Below are positions 35,640 through 46,807 of a stretch of 64,000 bases of DNA, piece by piece. Positions within the stretch are counted from its first letter, which is position 1, and every line of letters begins with the position of its first letter. Both the position numbers and the translations under genes were made by a program. This DNA is from Imbricaverruca yamaguchii (taxonomy: Eukaryota; Arthropoda; Thecostraca; Neoverrucidae). The notes under the pieces were generated by a model. It ran no database searches and was not told the origin of the DNA. It was given only the letters and a program-made list of their open reading frames with translations. The DNA lies in assembly GCA_034440575.1 (NCBI GenBank), contig JAOTOL010001605.1:1984501-2048500 (forward strand). Reading direction: 5' to 3'.

Positions 35640-36698
35640 CACGCGCTCTGGAGGGATGGAGGGCGAAATTCGCCCATCCCTCCGATTTTTCGTATATAAC
35701 TGAATATTGTACCGGCCGATATACGCCATTTTTCTCGTACCTACTTAGAAATGACCGGCGCATTGTTTAAAGTAAGAAAAATGAAAATCGGCCGCAAAAG
35801 TTTTTAAGTTAGGGGCTGTTAATTTTGTAAAACAATTCGCAGAGCCAGACCACAAAAATCGCCGCTGATGCGCTTCCCGTATATTGGCAAAAGGGAAGTG
35901 TTCTTTACAACACTAGCGACTTGTTTGATGCATATTGTTATGCTATATAATCTAAAAGTCATGTTAGGTCGCCGAGGTCATCATGATAGGCTAATGTAAC
36001 CAAACTTGGTCAACTGGAATGTTGTCATAAATGGAAATGACTGTCATGATAATGTCACTTCGCATGTTACTCCCTACACATCCGGAAATCTACTGTTTGT
36101 CATTGTGTGCTTAAGCGTTTCTATACTTTATTCATGTATTTCACTCCTTTCTTTGCGAAGCCCATTGTGCCGAGCCGCCCAACGGAGCAGTCAGGTGGGC
36201 AGCCTGGTTCCGGTAACTGGAGCAGGTAATGACCTGATGAAGTGCTCCTATATAGGTGACCTGAGGTAAAATGGTGGATCTGGCATATGTATTGCATCAT
36301 TAGCAATGTCCAAAACATCATTAATGCCAATTTTTGAGCATTTAAACACAATCACAGCGATCGATAACAATGACAAGCCAAGCCTTTATACCTGCATGCA
36401 GTTTTTAATTCTTGACTTTGAGCCGTAATAACATGTCTTTATTGGATGGTTCAATAAACGTCTGAGTCTGGTCTGAAGCCACGCAAAACCAGGTAATTTG
36501 GTTATTTGACCTCATTTGACCTTGAAGATATTGACCTAAGGTCACAAAATTTAAACACAATAGAGTTCACTATCTTGCCCATCGACTCTGCAAATTTCGT
36601 TGCTTTAGCCTTAATGGGAGCCGAGATCTTAGGGGAGGCAAAATCCGCCCCACCCCTCAAGTGCGCGTAATTTTCAGAGCCGCCCTCCAGGGCGCGTG
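35640..36698. mobile_element. TTAA element, copy C (both ends present)
   Basis: Both ends are present: TTAA-CACGCGCTCTGGAGGG at the left and CCCTCCAGGGCGCGTG-TTAA (36699-36702) at the right. This gives an element of 1059 bp including a 95-bp internal insertion. It is collinear with copy A across the body. No transposase frame is shared between copies. The TTAA duplication suggests piggyBac-type mobilisation in trans; the sequence of the ends does not by itself prove the superfamily. Confidence 0.85.
36381..36475. mobile_element. 95-bp insertion inside TTAA copy C
   Basis: Compared with copy A, 95 extra bases interrupt the element, and AAGCCA is present on both sides (36375-36380 and 36476-36481). 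The insert ends GGTTCAATAAACGTCTGAGT followed by CTGGTCTG, with an AATAAA signal near its end, as in a solo LTR end or a truncated retrocopy. The family is not recognised. Confidence 0.65.
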
Positions 36699-36899
36699 TT
36701 AACTGTTTAACTCACAACGAGTTAGAGCACTTGTGCAACACAGTACTCAAGATCAGATGACAAACATTATTATCTCATCATGTATCTCGAACGAGAAATG
36801 ACTTGTCTTTCAGTGATGTGCCGTTTTAAACACATATTAAAGAGGTCACGATAAACTAGCACAAAAGTAACCATGCATGCCTAATTTAGAACGGATGTG

Positions 36900-37375
36900 T
36901 ACAGTTTTAGGGGAAACTGTATTTTGTATTGTTTACTTCGAAAGATTACTTCATTGCTGCATTTATTAAATAGCATTGTGGTTGTCCCGAGTGTTAATAT
37001 TGGTCACGTTACCTTAGGTCATGATGCCACGATTTCAAATAGCCTGTGAACTAGAATTTCAAAATAGATAGCGAAAAGATGCGGTGGATTATTGTGAGTT
37101 TATCGATTTATACTTTTGCATAATACGGATTGTTCTTCATTGAGTTAAAGACCTTTAAAAAAAACTTGCTAGGCGACATCTCAAAATCGCTCAATGCTAT
37201 AACTCCTTAAACGTTCATCTGACCTTTCTAAAAATGACACAGCTGCATTGAGCATATCTGATATCCTCACACAACTATTTTCATCAGATTATAAAATACT
37301 GGGTGCTATGCGCTTGTAGATTTGTCGTGGAATGGGCCTGCTTTGAAAGGAATTTTTGTGTTGAATTTAATAAAT
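36900..37375. repeat. Diverged direct repeat, right copy
   Basis: This is the partner of 34795-35281 (same anchors in the same order). It continues past the point where the left copy is broken, into GAATTTAATAAATAC, which supplies the probable TTAA target used by the element in the left copy. Confidence 0.7.
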
Positions 37376-37379
37376 ACAA

Positions 37380-38590
37380 TGCAAGACACCGAAGCTCGAC
37401 TACAATTTGTTTTGTTGGGAGGGGAGGGGGAACGATACGGCAAATTTTTTCAACACAAGCTTAGTAAGGTATTTTAATACCGTCGTTGGCTTAACTTTAA
37501 TGGATGCAATGAATAATCGTCGAAAATGAATAATCGTGAAAATAATAATAATAAATAATGATTATCACTGGGCTTTGGGCTCATATTTAAAAGTCATGAG
37601 GTTGCATATAGGTTGCAGGATTTAATAAAATATCGCAGATCGTAATAAAATACGTAATACAATTGAAACTCCTCACTGGATGTTCCCTAGCGAGAGTGCA
37701 GAATAATGTTTTTCCACACTCTTACACTGCGCCGAAGTCGGTTGTTCGTAGCAACGTCAGAGACGCATAAGCAGCGACAATCTCGTTATAGTCGGACAAG
37801 AAAAAGCAAAGATACAAATTCAGATGACATCGTAGTACAAAATTAGGTTGCAATTATTACAATTACAACGGCAAAAGCTTGCAAAATGTAAGCGTGGTGG
37901 ACGAGAAGCGGCGAGGTGGACGAGAACTACATAGGTGCACCATCAAACACTTTACTAATGTCCTTTCGACAGCAATATGTATCGCAGTTGAAAGCTGGTA
38001 CTAAAATAATTTACCGCATTCAGGTTTCCCTAATGCTACAAATATACGGAATCGCAACCGCGCGGTTCGGGGTTCGTACGTATTTTGATAGATGTGTCAT
38101 TTTTTCTCTAAGTTGGGTGAGGTCATAGGTGCGCCAAAACCGTGAAAGTAAAATCCTCAGTGCCAAGTGCTAATGTTGCTGGTATCATATGCTGGTTCCT
38201 CCATTGCCCATGAGTGCACAGTACATGCATATATGATTATGTAAATGTGTTATTTTGTAGTGTATTCTCAGCATCACTAAGAATAAGTTATACTATGCCA
38301 CATTTTTTAACGGTTGAGCTTCCGAATAACACCATGTAATCCATTCGCCATACATAATGCAACATGTACCATAGAGCATGCCTCAAGTGGAAAAGGTCAT
38401 ATTTCACCTTTTGAAAATAAATGTAAAAACAAGAAATGCCATGTTGCAGATTGTTTATCTGGCTGACTAGAAAAACAACTAGACGACCATTTTTCTTCCA
38501 GATTGAATGCCTAGAGCCAGCAGATGCCAAGCGTTGGGAATGAACTTGTTGCATACCAGAATGTAAAATGAATGCAATCAAAACAATGAT
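37380..38590. other. No recognisable feature
   Basis: AT-rich DNA with short frames and a small AATAAT-type simple stretch at about 37535-37560. Confidence 0.5.
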
Positions 38591-38597
38591 GCAAGTA

Positions 38598-38800
38598 CGG
38601 TCTGGTTGGCTCAGTGGATAGAACACTAGTCCGCGAAGGTCTCCTCGACTTGGCACAAAGGCTAGAGTCGATTCACACGTTCACTGTTAACACCTCCGGC
38701 TGGAATGACAAGTTGGCAATTGAACATGCGAAGGTACTGGGCAGCCTTACCTGACTATGTGGGTGTGCTAAACTATTGGCTAAAATTGTGCTATCGGACT
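38598..38800 (+). mobile_element. tRNA-derived SINE
   Basis: GGTTGGCTCAGTGGATAGAAC (about 38602) matches a tRNA A box (TGGCTCAGTGG), and GCTAGAGTCGATTCACAC (about 38663) matches a degenerate B box (GGTTCGANTCC) at tRNA-like spacing. The segment is not a foldable tRNA, and unrelated sequence follows, as in a tRNA-head SINE. The 3' limit is uncertain. Confidence 0.55.
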
Positions 38801-38809
38801 GGAAATTCA

Positions 38810-40400
38810 AGATCAGGAAGTGGGTTCAAGATCAGTGCAACAATCCTGTGCCCAGCATGAATATGATTTTATAAAGCTTTCACAGCGACAATTCTATTTT
38901 GCAAGTCGATTTTTTTTAGATAACAAACAACGGAATGCCTTTGTTAGTCTTGGTGTACTTGGTCCTCTCTTACTTGTTGAAATATGTGGCTATAAAATCC
39001 ATCGAAACGCATTTTTTACAGATCTGATTTGATATGCTGAAATTCAGGCCAACCAGCTAGTATCATGTCTACTAACTGCCAACTGAGATGTCGCTGATTC
39101 AGCACCAAAATCAACGAAAACGAGCACCTGATGTAGTGGTCAGTAAGGAGATCAAACCAAAACAAAGCAAGGAACAAAAGCAAGCACCATAAGCTGTGTA
39201 GAATTGAAGAGCGCTGGTGGAGCAATTCATGCGACAGGTACGTGCTCTTACGTTCTGTGAAAATTATTGTAGATGTGGAAGCATCAATCTTGCCTTGAAA
39301 AAAATTAGGTTCAGTCAGGTTGTTGGGAGGTCTTGCTGCGCTGGCCGAGTAAGTGATTGTTCAGTGACTGGAGAGGTTGAATGGGTGGTATATCTCCGAT
39401 TGTTCTTTTTACAGGCTCAAGCTTGGAGCCACAACTCAGCATTAGGGTGGAGGGATCCAAGTCTTGCATTTCGTCATGGAACAGTGCACATAATCATTCC
39501 ATGACGGACGAACTCATCGAATAATACTAATTCAAGTATTACTAGTCCCTACGTCCCTTGCTGTTCGGTCATATGATTCACTTCATTTCATCTTCAGGCC
39601 TCACTTCATCTGTTGCAATAATAGCGCAAATTACTGATGTAACTGTGATTATAGCTAATCCTCAGTTGATTTAGTTCCTGAAGAACCGTAATTATTAGTC
39701 ATGTATCAACCTACCACGTTCCCGCTTGACGTGGTTTTTGCTACCTATCCAAGGAAGCTTAGTTGCTGGTAAGAAACCATATCATGTCGCATTAAGCTAT
39801 CGCCGAATCTGTTGTATTTGGTACATACAGTTTGTCCTGCTATATAACATCAATATATACTTACAGCTGATTCTTATAGCTCCAGGCAGTCATACGTGGT
39901 TGATTCCATGGTTGTCTGTCCAGTATCACCCACCACTCTACCAGTGAAGTGCCCAGCCGATTGGGTGCCACACTGCTGCCAGCCGGCCATCGGCCATCGA
40001 ACCTCCTGCGCCACCAACCTTCCTAACTTCGACGAACTGCCAACGTTGCATTTATCGGCACAGCATAGTTCTAAACGATCGAAGTTTAACCGGTGCGGTT
40101 AAAATTTCCAATTTTGAGCATCACCCGCGGTGGTCATTGCTGGTCCGCCAACAGGCATATGTGAATACTTGTTGCACCATTCCTTCACAAAGTTCTTCAA
40201 CAAAGAAATATACTGGATGATTGGGCAATCCCAGGTGATCAAGCGGTATACTAACGCGATGGTGACAGAAAGCGAGTGTCCTCCTTCGTTCCCATCCGGT
40301 TCCAATTAAGAGAACGTCACAATGGCTGCCTGTATATTAGGGGGTGAACTAAAGGTGATATGGTTGAAAAGCTGCACATCTGGCTGCGCCTTCCGGAGTA
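38810..40400. other. No recognisable feature
   Basis: Short frames only. A Cys/Pro-rich frame at 39896-40102 has no recognisable family and no good splice limits. Confidence 0.45.
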
Positions 40401-40553
40401 CATCGTCGGTTCGGAGACTCCTCCAACTGTATCCGCCAGTTCACCTTCACCTCTCACATCGACCGCACCGGGTGACATTCGACCAGCCTTTATTTCATAC
40501 ATCGGACCACATCATCATCGGCGCGGCGGCGCGCGCCGGCTGTCGCTCCGCCG

Positions 40554-40702
40554 CCGGGAACGACACCGGCCGAGACGTACCGGCCGTCGGGATCGACACC
40601 GGCCGGGACGTACCGGCCGCCGGGAACGACACCGGCCGAGACGTACCGGCCGCCGGGAACGACACCGGCCGAGACGTACCGGCCGCCGGGAACGACACAC
40701 GG
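40554..40702. repeat. 33-bp minisatellite
   Basis: Four units of CGGGAACGACACCGGCCGAG + ACGTACCGGCCGC plus a partial unit. The 33-bp length keeps frame, so Arg-rich 11-residue repeats appear on both strands. I regard these as by-products. Confidence 0.95.
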
Positions 40703-41439
40703 CCGCTATTTACACGACACTGTCCGCAGGTCACTGATCGGTGACACACGCGGGGCACTACACGGCTCAGACTCGGCCGCCGATCCGACCGGCGGGCTTG
40801 TCGGGACGCCGGCCGTTCCGACGTGGCGGAGGCCGGCGACCATCAGCTGCAGCCGCCGCCGCGTGCGGCGACCACACCTCACAGTATATCCCGAACTATA
40901 AAACAGCAACAAACTTCGGGTCGTGCCGGCTGCGCCAATAAATAATATCGTGACTATTGTCGCGCAGTGGTTGGCCGTCTTTGGTGCGCTGGCGGCCCGG
41001 CTCGACACTGGCGCCAGGCTTCAGGCTTCAGGCTTCAGGCTCCGGGCTCCAGGCGACAGACGACAGCCCGCGCTGCATCTCCCCTTTGTGACGTCGCCGG
41101 CCACTGTGTCGCCCGGCAGCTGACTTCGCTCAGCTTCACCGAGCACCTGGGGGCGCGTATCGCAGCTGGGCAGCTGGCTGACCAGCAGCTCAGACCGTCT
41201 CCGACCGGCCCCACGCACGGCGCCGTGCGCCGGACCGGCCGGACAGCTGCGACGGCGTCGACGTCCCAGCCTGTGACGTCACACCCGGACCGCGATGCCC
41301 GGCGGGCGCCTTTTTGACCGCGAGCGTCGATCGTGGTGCTCGGGCGTGTCGGCGGCGGTGCTAGGGCGGCGGCCGGTGCTAGGGCGCGGCACCGGAGCTA
41401 GGGCGCGCCTTCTGCGGCTCCAGGACGCGGCAGGCGGTG

Positions 41440-41573
41440 CTAGGGCGCGCCGTCGGTGGCCTGCTGGATGACCGTGGTGGAGGTGGGAGATATGCTCTGC
41501 ACGATCATCGAGAGACAGTTGAGGCTGGATGTGGAGGTGCCGCCGCCGGCGGTGGCTGTCTGCTCCACGCCTC
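41440..41573 (-). CDS. Possible terminal exon, unrecognised protein
   Basis: On the minus strand a strong acceptor (CAGCTGCCCCTCTGCCGCAG, ending at 41574) precedes an open frame reading GVEQTATAGGGTSTSSLNCL, then SMIVQSISPTSTTVIQQATD, then GAP and TAG at 41442-41440. Third positions are mostly G or C, with reasonable amino-acid variety. The plus strand also has an open frame here with similar third-position bias (MTVVEVGDMLCTIIERQLRL), so the strand is not settled. No family is recognised. Confidence 0.3.
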
Positions 41574-41699
41574 CTGCGGCAGAGGGGCAGCTGTCACCGC
41601 ACGCGCCAACGAGCCAACTGAGCACCGGAGCCAGACCAACGGTAACCCGGCTCACCAAGTGACAAAGCTCCGGCTAGCAAGCAAGGTCGAACTGTTTGA

Positions 41700-42930
41700 A
41701 TGAAGAGCGAGCACCACCAACCGGCGGAACGTCTGCAATTGAAGACGTCACAACACTAGAAATACGAAATTCCTGGCGGCATCAATCGAACGCATTCATG
41801 TGGTCTACCGCGGCTGCAGCTAGACAACGATACTGAAACGATCCATCGTTTATTGTGGTTGTCAGGCCTGCCAAACACGCATGAACGGCGGACAGCGTAG
41901 TGTGCGACGGCTTCTGTGGTTCCAGGCGCACCAGATGGTCAGGTATGATCAGACGCCACCTGCAGTGGCCGCGTCGACGCCCATCCACTGGTACTCAGAA
42001 TACGACGCGATTACAGGTGAACTTTGGTGGATCAAGCAGCGAGATACGGGGAACGTCTGTGCGGTTTGCTTTATTGCTAAATCATCAGAACGTTTACCGG
42101 GAAGACTTCACGGGAGCATTTGTCATAGTAAGCGGGGTAAGCTGTGTTGATCCCATACGTACGTGTCAGCTCGAGGACTCTGATTCAATTATGTACATAT
42201 TTATGAGTTTCACGTTCCAGTACTTTTTCGGACCACGCCTTTGCCATCTGATCCAATACCGGCTGACATTTTCACCCGGAGCTTAGTTCGAGTTCCTGCA
42301 GCAATTTCCATCCAACAGTGTTTTCTTTTTGCATTCTTCGGAACAGATTGCTCCCCCTGCCATAGGTGACTAGTTGTTGATACAATACTCGCTTCGTCAA
42401 CACCCTAGATGTGAAGAAGATAGCCTCCACGAGCAATACAGTTGTGCTACCTGACGAGCTTAACACGAGGGCATGGTGGGTCACATGAATGCATCGAAAC
42501 ACGCTGGTGGTGACGTCACAGTACTCGGCGAGTACATGTCTAAAAGAATGTTCCGAGCCGGGTGGAGATCATAGCCAGATCGTCAAAAGTAATTTTAGAG
42601 TCCCCTCTCATTGAGAAGCTGGCTACTTGACATGCATCACCGCAGAATGCCAAATGAATGGCTTCAAGCCAACTTTGGTAGTGTTCGGCTCAACATCCAT
42701 ATCATTAACGTAGAGCTTGCAACATTAGGGGAAGCCGAGGTCACTGAAACTTGTGACCTGTTGGAATTGTACTTGGAATAATGAATAATTATGGTGATTG
42801 ATTAGTCAACGGAAACGAATTATTTCGCGTATGTAATGAAGATGGATGTGCGTACGTGAACATGTGTGTACACTTTCAATTGACGAAAGGGAACGATGCG
42901 TGTCACGTTCGTAGTTAGGTAGACGTCTTC
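41700..42930. other. No recognisable feature
   Basis: Mixed-composition DNA. Frames at 41881-42286 lack splice support and family motifs. Confidence 0.45.
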
Positions 42931-42939
42931 AGTACAGTG

Positions 42940-43092
42940 ATGGTGACCTACCCCTGGGACCACGTCACACAGCGGTGGTGACCTACCCCCGGGACCACGT
43001 CAGCACAGCGGTGGTGACCTACCCCCGGGACCACGTCAGCACAGCGGTGGTGACCTACCCCCGGGACCACGTCAGCACAGCGGTGGTGACCG
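42940..43092. repeat. 36-bp minisatellite
   Basis: Just over four units of AGCGGTGGTGACCTACCCCC + GGGACCACGTCAGCAC, nearly identical to each other, which implies recent expansion. It abuts the GC-rich block at 43093-43364. Confidence 0.97.
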
Positions 43093-43147
43093 GTGAGATG
43101 TGACCGGACGTGCCGCTGACGGTCGCTCCCGCTGCCCCCCCCCACAG

Positions 43148-43364
43148 CAGCCGTCCGGGGCCCGACCTGCCGCCGGGCCGCAGTGTTGTCTCGCCGCCAA
43201 CAATCACCACGCGAACAACGGCCGGCGCTGGCCAGCAGAAATGTTACGACAACACTGGCCGGCCGCTCCCGCCAGATTCAAAGGATAGCCGCCGCTCCGG
43301 TGGTGCCGGTGGCGTTGGAATGGGCACAGAGACGCGGGACAGCAACCAGTCTGAGGCCATTTAA
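43148..43364 (+). CDS. Possible terminal exon, low-complexity C-terminal tail
   Basis: A run of about 10 C followed by ACAG (ending 43147) is a good 3' splice site. The frame beginning at 43149 reads SRPGPDLPPGRSVVSPPTIT, then TRTTAGAGQQKCYDNTGRPL, and ends TETRDSNQSEAI and TAA at 43362-43364. The Ser/Pro/Thr/Gly-rich, hydrophilic composition looks like the cytoplasmic tail of a membrane receptor or a disordered C-terminus. An AATAAA lies 26 bp after the stop at 43390-43395. No family is recognised, and the frame could be chance in GC-rich DNA. Confidence 0.35.
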
Positions 43365-43399
43365 TTCCATACGATATCGAAAAGGCCAACAATAAAGCT

Positions 43400-44640
43400 T
43401 ATGTTTGGCTAGATGGCAGTTATCTCTCTGTCCCTATCTTCTCTAGCCCATTTCCAACGAATACCACCCCTGGTTTCTGGCGCCAATGAGGTGGCCACGA
43501 GCGCACCGATAGAGCCGGAAATGGCGATGGAATTGGTGAAACGCGTGTCTTGCAGAAAAACGCCACCACGACGCCAAAGCATTGTTGTCGGAAAATAAAT
43601 CTGGAAGATGGTCACACGAATGCTGCTTGAGTTCATGCATTTGTTCTTAGTTGTGTGCATTCTATTTACCTCGATCATTTTGTCCAGTTTGTCAGTTGTA
43701 TCTAGCATTGTATACTGGCCATCAAAATGATAATGCATGCTGAAAACCATGACCGCATTGGTGGTCATTGAATATATAAATGAACACATGCAAATATTCA
43801 AAGGGAAATTATGCAGGTTGCTGTAGCTCTCCTTGGGTTTCACAGGCATGTATGCAAAAACGAGTTCGAAGTAAGAGAAGCAGGACTCATACCTATGTCA
43901 GTTCCTTCCATGAATTATGAGATGAAAGATGTTCATAGGATATTTTAGTCAGGAGTACAAGCATCTGGCAGGGCAGGAACAAATATGCAAACGACCTCTC
44001 CACCCCCACCAGTGATTGTGTCTAGTGTCTAGGCATGATCGATTTTATTATTTTTATGGTAAATGGTGAAATTATATTAAATACTCCTGGGGCATTAGTG
44101 CCTATAATGTCAAGGATTTGGGGGAAAATAGGTTTGACATTTTGCATACTGGAGTGTCCCCACCTCTCGCACAAGGGGGTATTCTGGACCTGTCACTGAA
44201 GGTAGCTGCCCAATGCATGCCCATTTGGCTGCAACATCTATATCCAGAGCGACGGCTACTGAAGCTACTGGGGCCCACTCAGGTCCTCAGAGGATGACAA
44301 GAAACAGCCGAAGTGCTGTTGTAACCCCAGTCTCGGAGATCAGATGGTGACTTTACGTGGAAATTCATTCATGATTTGACAACGCAGGGCCATCGTGAAA
44401 TGCTTGTCACCATCGGTATTTCATCCACTACAGTATGCTGCATATACGACACGTGACACTGAGTCATTATGTACTGACGTCATTAACCTCGAGAACAGTT
44501 AGCAGTAGATGATCGAGAGGTGCAGAGATCAACAAACAAGTGCTAAGCACACGTGTAATGATCGGTTGGGAACCACGCTAGAACGTAGTTCACTGCCGTA
44601 AATCCCGCTGAAATATTCGTCTGTAATTTGACCCAGTTAA
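43400..44640. other. No recognisable feature
   Basis: Frames overlap on both strands between 43409 and 43849 without family motifs. The remainder is non-coding in appearance. Confidence 0.45.
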
Positions 44641-44649
44641 CCCCGTTAG

Positions 44650-44895
44650 TCAGAGTTTGTGTGTCTCTGCACTTGGACCGAGTTTGTGTGTCTCTGTGGT
44701 TGGACCGAGCTTGTGTGGCTCTGTGGTTGGACCGAGCTTGTGTGGCTCTGTGGTTGAACCGAGTTTGCATGTCTCCGTGGTTGGACCGAGTTTGTGTGTC
44801 TCTGTGGTTGGACCGAGCTTGTGTGGCTCTGTGGTTGGACCGAGCTTGTGTGGCTCCGTGGTTGGACCGAGTTTGTGTGGCTCTGCAGCTGGTAT
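44650..44895. repeat. 27-bp minisatellite
   Basis: About nine units of TTGGACCGAGTTTGTGTGTC + TCTGTGG with a T/C and GTCT/GGCT polymorphism alternating between units. The period is a multiple of three, so 9-residue repeats (LDRVCVSLW on plus) run open; there is no start context or family. Confidence 0.95.
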
Positions 44896-45061
44896 ATGTG
44901 TCGAATTCTGAAGCTTTGGGTCTCGACCAGCTGTGCAGCTAGTCACAGTTGGTTTCAATTACACGGCTGGTGAATTCGATTCGGTTCTACGGGATGGTCG
45001 GGTACTGTTGATGAATGCGACGAGTCCGCCTGGGCTAGCTGGGCTAGTGTCTGTCGGGTCA

Positions 45062-45652
45062 CCGCCGTGTGCCGTGGTGTGCTGCTGTGTGTACTGCTGT
45101 TTGCCGCTATGTACCGCTGTGTGCCGCTGTGTGCCGCTGTGTGCCGCTGTGTACCGCTGTGTACCGCTGTGTACCGCTGTGTACCGCTGTGTGCCACTGT
45201 GTGCCGCTGTGTGCCGCTGTGTGCCGTGGTGTGCCGCTGTGTGCCGCTGTGTGCCGCTGTGTACCGCTGTGTACCGCTGTGTACCTCTATGTGCCGTTAT
45301 GTGCCGTTGTGTGCCGCTGTGTGCCGCTGTGTGCCGCTGTGTGCCGCTGAGTGCCGCTGTGTGCCGTTGTGTGCCGCTGTGTACCGCTGTGTACCGCTGT
45401 GTACCGCTGTGTACCGCTGTGTGCCATGGTGTGCCGCTGTGTGCCGCTGTGTGCCGCTGTGTGCCGCCGTGTGCCGCGGTGTGCCGCTGTGTGCCGCTGT
45501 GTGCCGCTGTGTGCCGCTGTGTGCCGCTATGTACCTCTATGTGCCGCCGTGTGCCGCTGTGTGCCGCTGTGTGCCGCCGTGTGCCGCTGTGTGCCGCTGT
45601 GTGCCGCTGTGTGCCGCCGTGTGCCGCGGTGTGCCGCGGTGTGCCGGAGCCG
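45062..45652. repeat. 10-bp minisatellite, about 59 units
   Basis: The unit TGTGCCGCTG repeats with variants TGTACCGCTG, TGTGCCGTGG and TGTACCTCTA. Variants come in blocks, so higher-order duplication is likely. Because 10 is not a multiple of three, all frames read the same decapeptide (CAAVCRCVPL on plus; QRHTAAHSGT on minus), which gives frames up to 299 codons that I do not call genes. Confidence 0.97.
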
Positions 45653-45762
45653 CCCCGTCGGCGGCGACGCCGCCAGTGGTGTGTGTCGCCTCGGGCCGGC
45701 CGCGGCCGGCGGAAGGGGAGAGACAGAGGCGCCACGCAGCGGGGGACGGTCGCCGCCAGATG

Positions 45763-45797
<35 letters not shown>

Positions 45798-46060
45798 GGC
45801 GCATTCCTGGCCACGCCGATAATTTGTCTTAGCAATGAACCGCGCCCGGACCCACGGCGAAGACGCGCTACAAAGATTTATCGACGCGTCGTCGGCGACG
45901 ACACGGCCGAACGCCCGCCGCTCCGGAAGCGGGGAGCGTGCCCCGTCGATGGCGCGGGATGCCATGGGGGGAGGGCCATCGGCAGTTCACGTCTCACAAT
46001 TCACTCTACCCCGGCGGGTGCTGAAATCGGCAGAGTACGGCTGTGACAGATGGAAGAGGG
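45653..46060. promoter_or_regulatory. CpG-rich island with (GCC)n tract
   Basis: Follows the 10-bp array. It contains about 10 CCG/GCC triplets at about 45765-45795, a GATA-like site (CCGATAATTTG, about 45818) and ACAAAGATTTATCG (about 45872), which resembles adjacent TCF and GATA sites. Regulatory function is inferred only. Confidence 0.35.
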
Positions 46061-46807
46061 AGGCCGTCGTTCTGTCTGCAGCAACGGCAACACGGTGGCG
46101 GGGAGCAAATGAATGGCGGCAGTTGTGATTGTGCAACAAGTAATATCTAAAACCATTGACACTGCATCCGTTGGGCATATTACGATAATGAAATAGGCTT
46201 CCCGTAAGTTTGCATATAACATATATGTCACGGAATGGAACCCTAAACTGGCTACAGTGATATAAAACAACGGGCTTCTCAGGAGAAGCCCCAAGTAACC
46301 TTGTTTACTCAATCAGCGCAAGCGTGCGCTTTCCCACCTCAGCTTTTAACCTCTTGAATGGTGCACATCGAAAGTCCGTCTTTTTCTTTCCGTTTTGTAT
46401 TTGACCCCTGCTCTTCTGAACGTTCCGTCTATTCCATTGGCTATCAAACACAGATTGAGTGTCAATGACAGCGTTTGGCGTTCGATCCCCATACCGACTC
46501 AGAAAAACACCTCCACTCTGTAGGGCCCGACGACAAATTTATCTGACGCACAGATCATGGAGACCGCCATAAACAACGACGCATGTTTACGGTAGGCACT
46601 CAGCGCTGTCAACTCATAATTCCTCTGCCACAAGATATGCGAGAACACTGGAGGCACGGCGATGTCTTCCTTAATCCCTGCGCTCGTCGAGCGCGTGAGA
46701 GAGCAGATCGGGCATGGCGCTAACTGAGCCAGGACTCAGACGGCAGCGACTGATCAGCGCACTCGATCCGTGCGGCGTGCACTGATCCGTGTGATATGCC
46801 CTGCGCC

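Larger units (their letters stand above)
40400..41660. promoter_or_regulatory. Large CpG-rich region
   Basis: About 1.2 kb of CpG-rich sequence. It includes the 33-bp minisatellite at 40554-40702, an 8-bp CAGGCTTC repeat at about 41015-41040, and several GGTGCTAGGGCG repeats at about 41355-41450. It could be a promoter region or the GC-rich 3' part of a gene (see 41440-41573). Confidence 0.35.

Noticed and set aside
42940..43092. CRISPR array (36-bp regular repeats)
   Set aside because: Repeats are directly tandem with no spacers and the DNA is eukaryotic in every other respect; it is a minisatellite.
44933..45832. Open frames of 250-299 codons on both strands (Cys/Val-rich and His/Thr-rich)
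   Set aside because: They are produced by the stop-free 10-bp minisatellite; every frame reads the same decapeptide, and the frame continues only into a (GCC)n tract.
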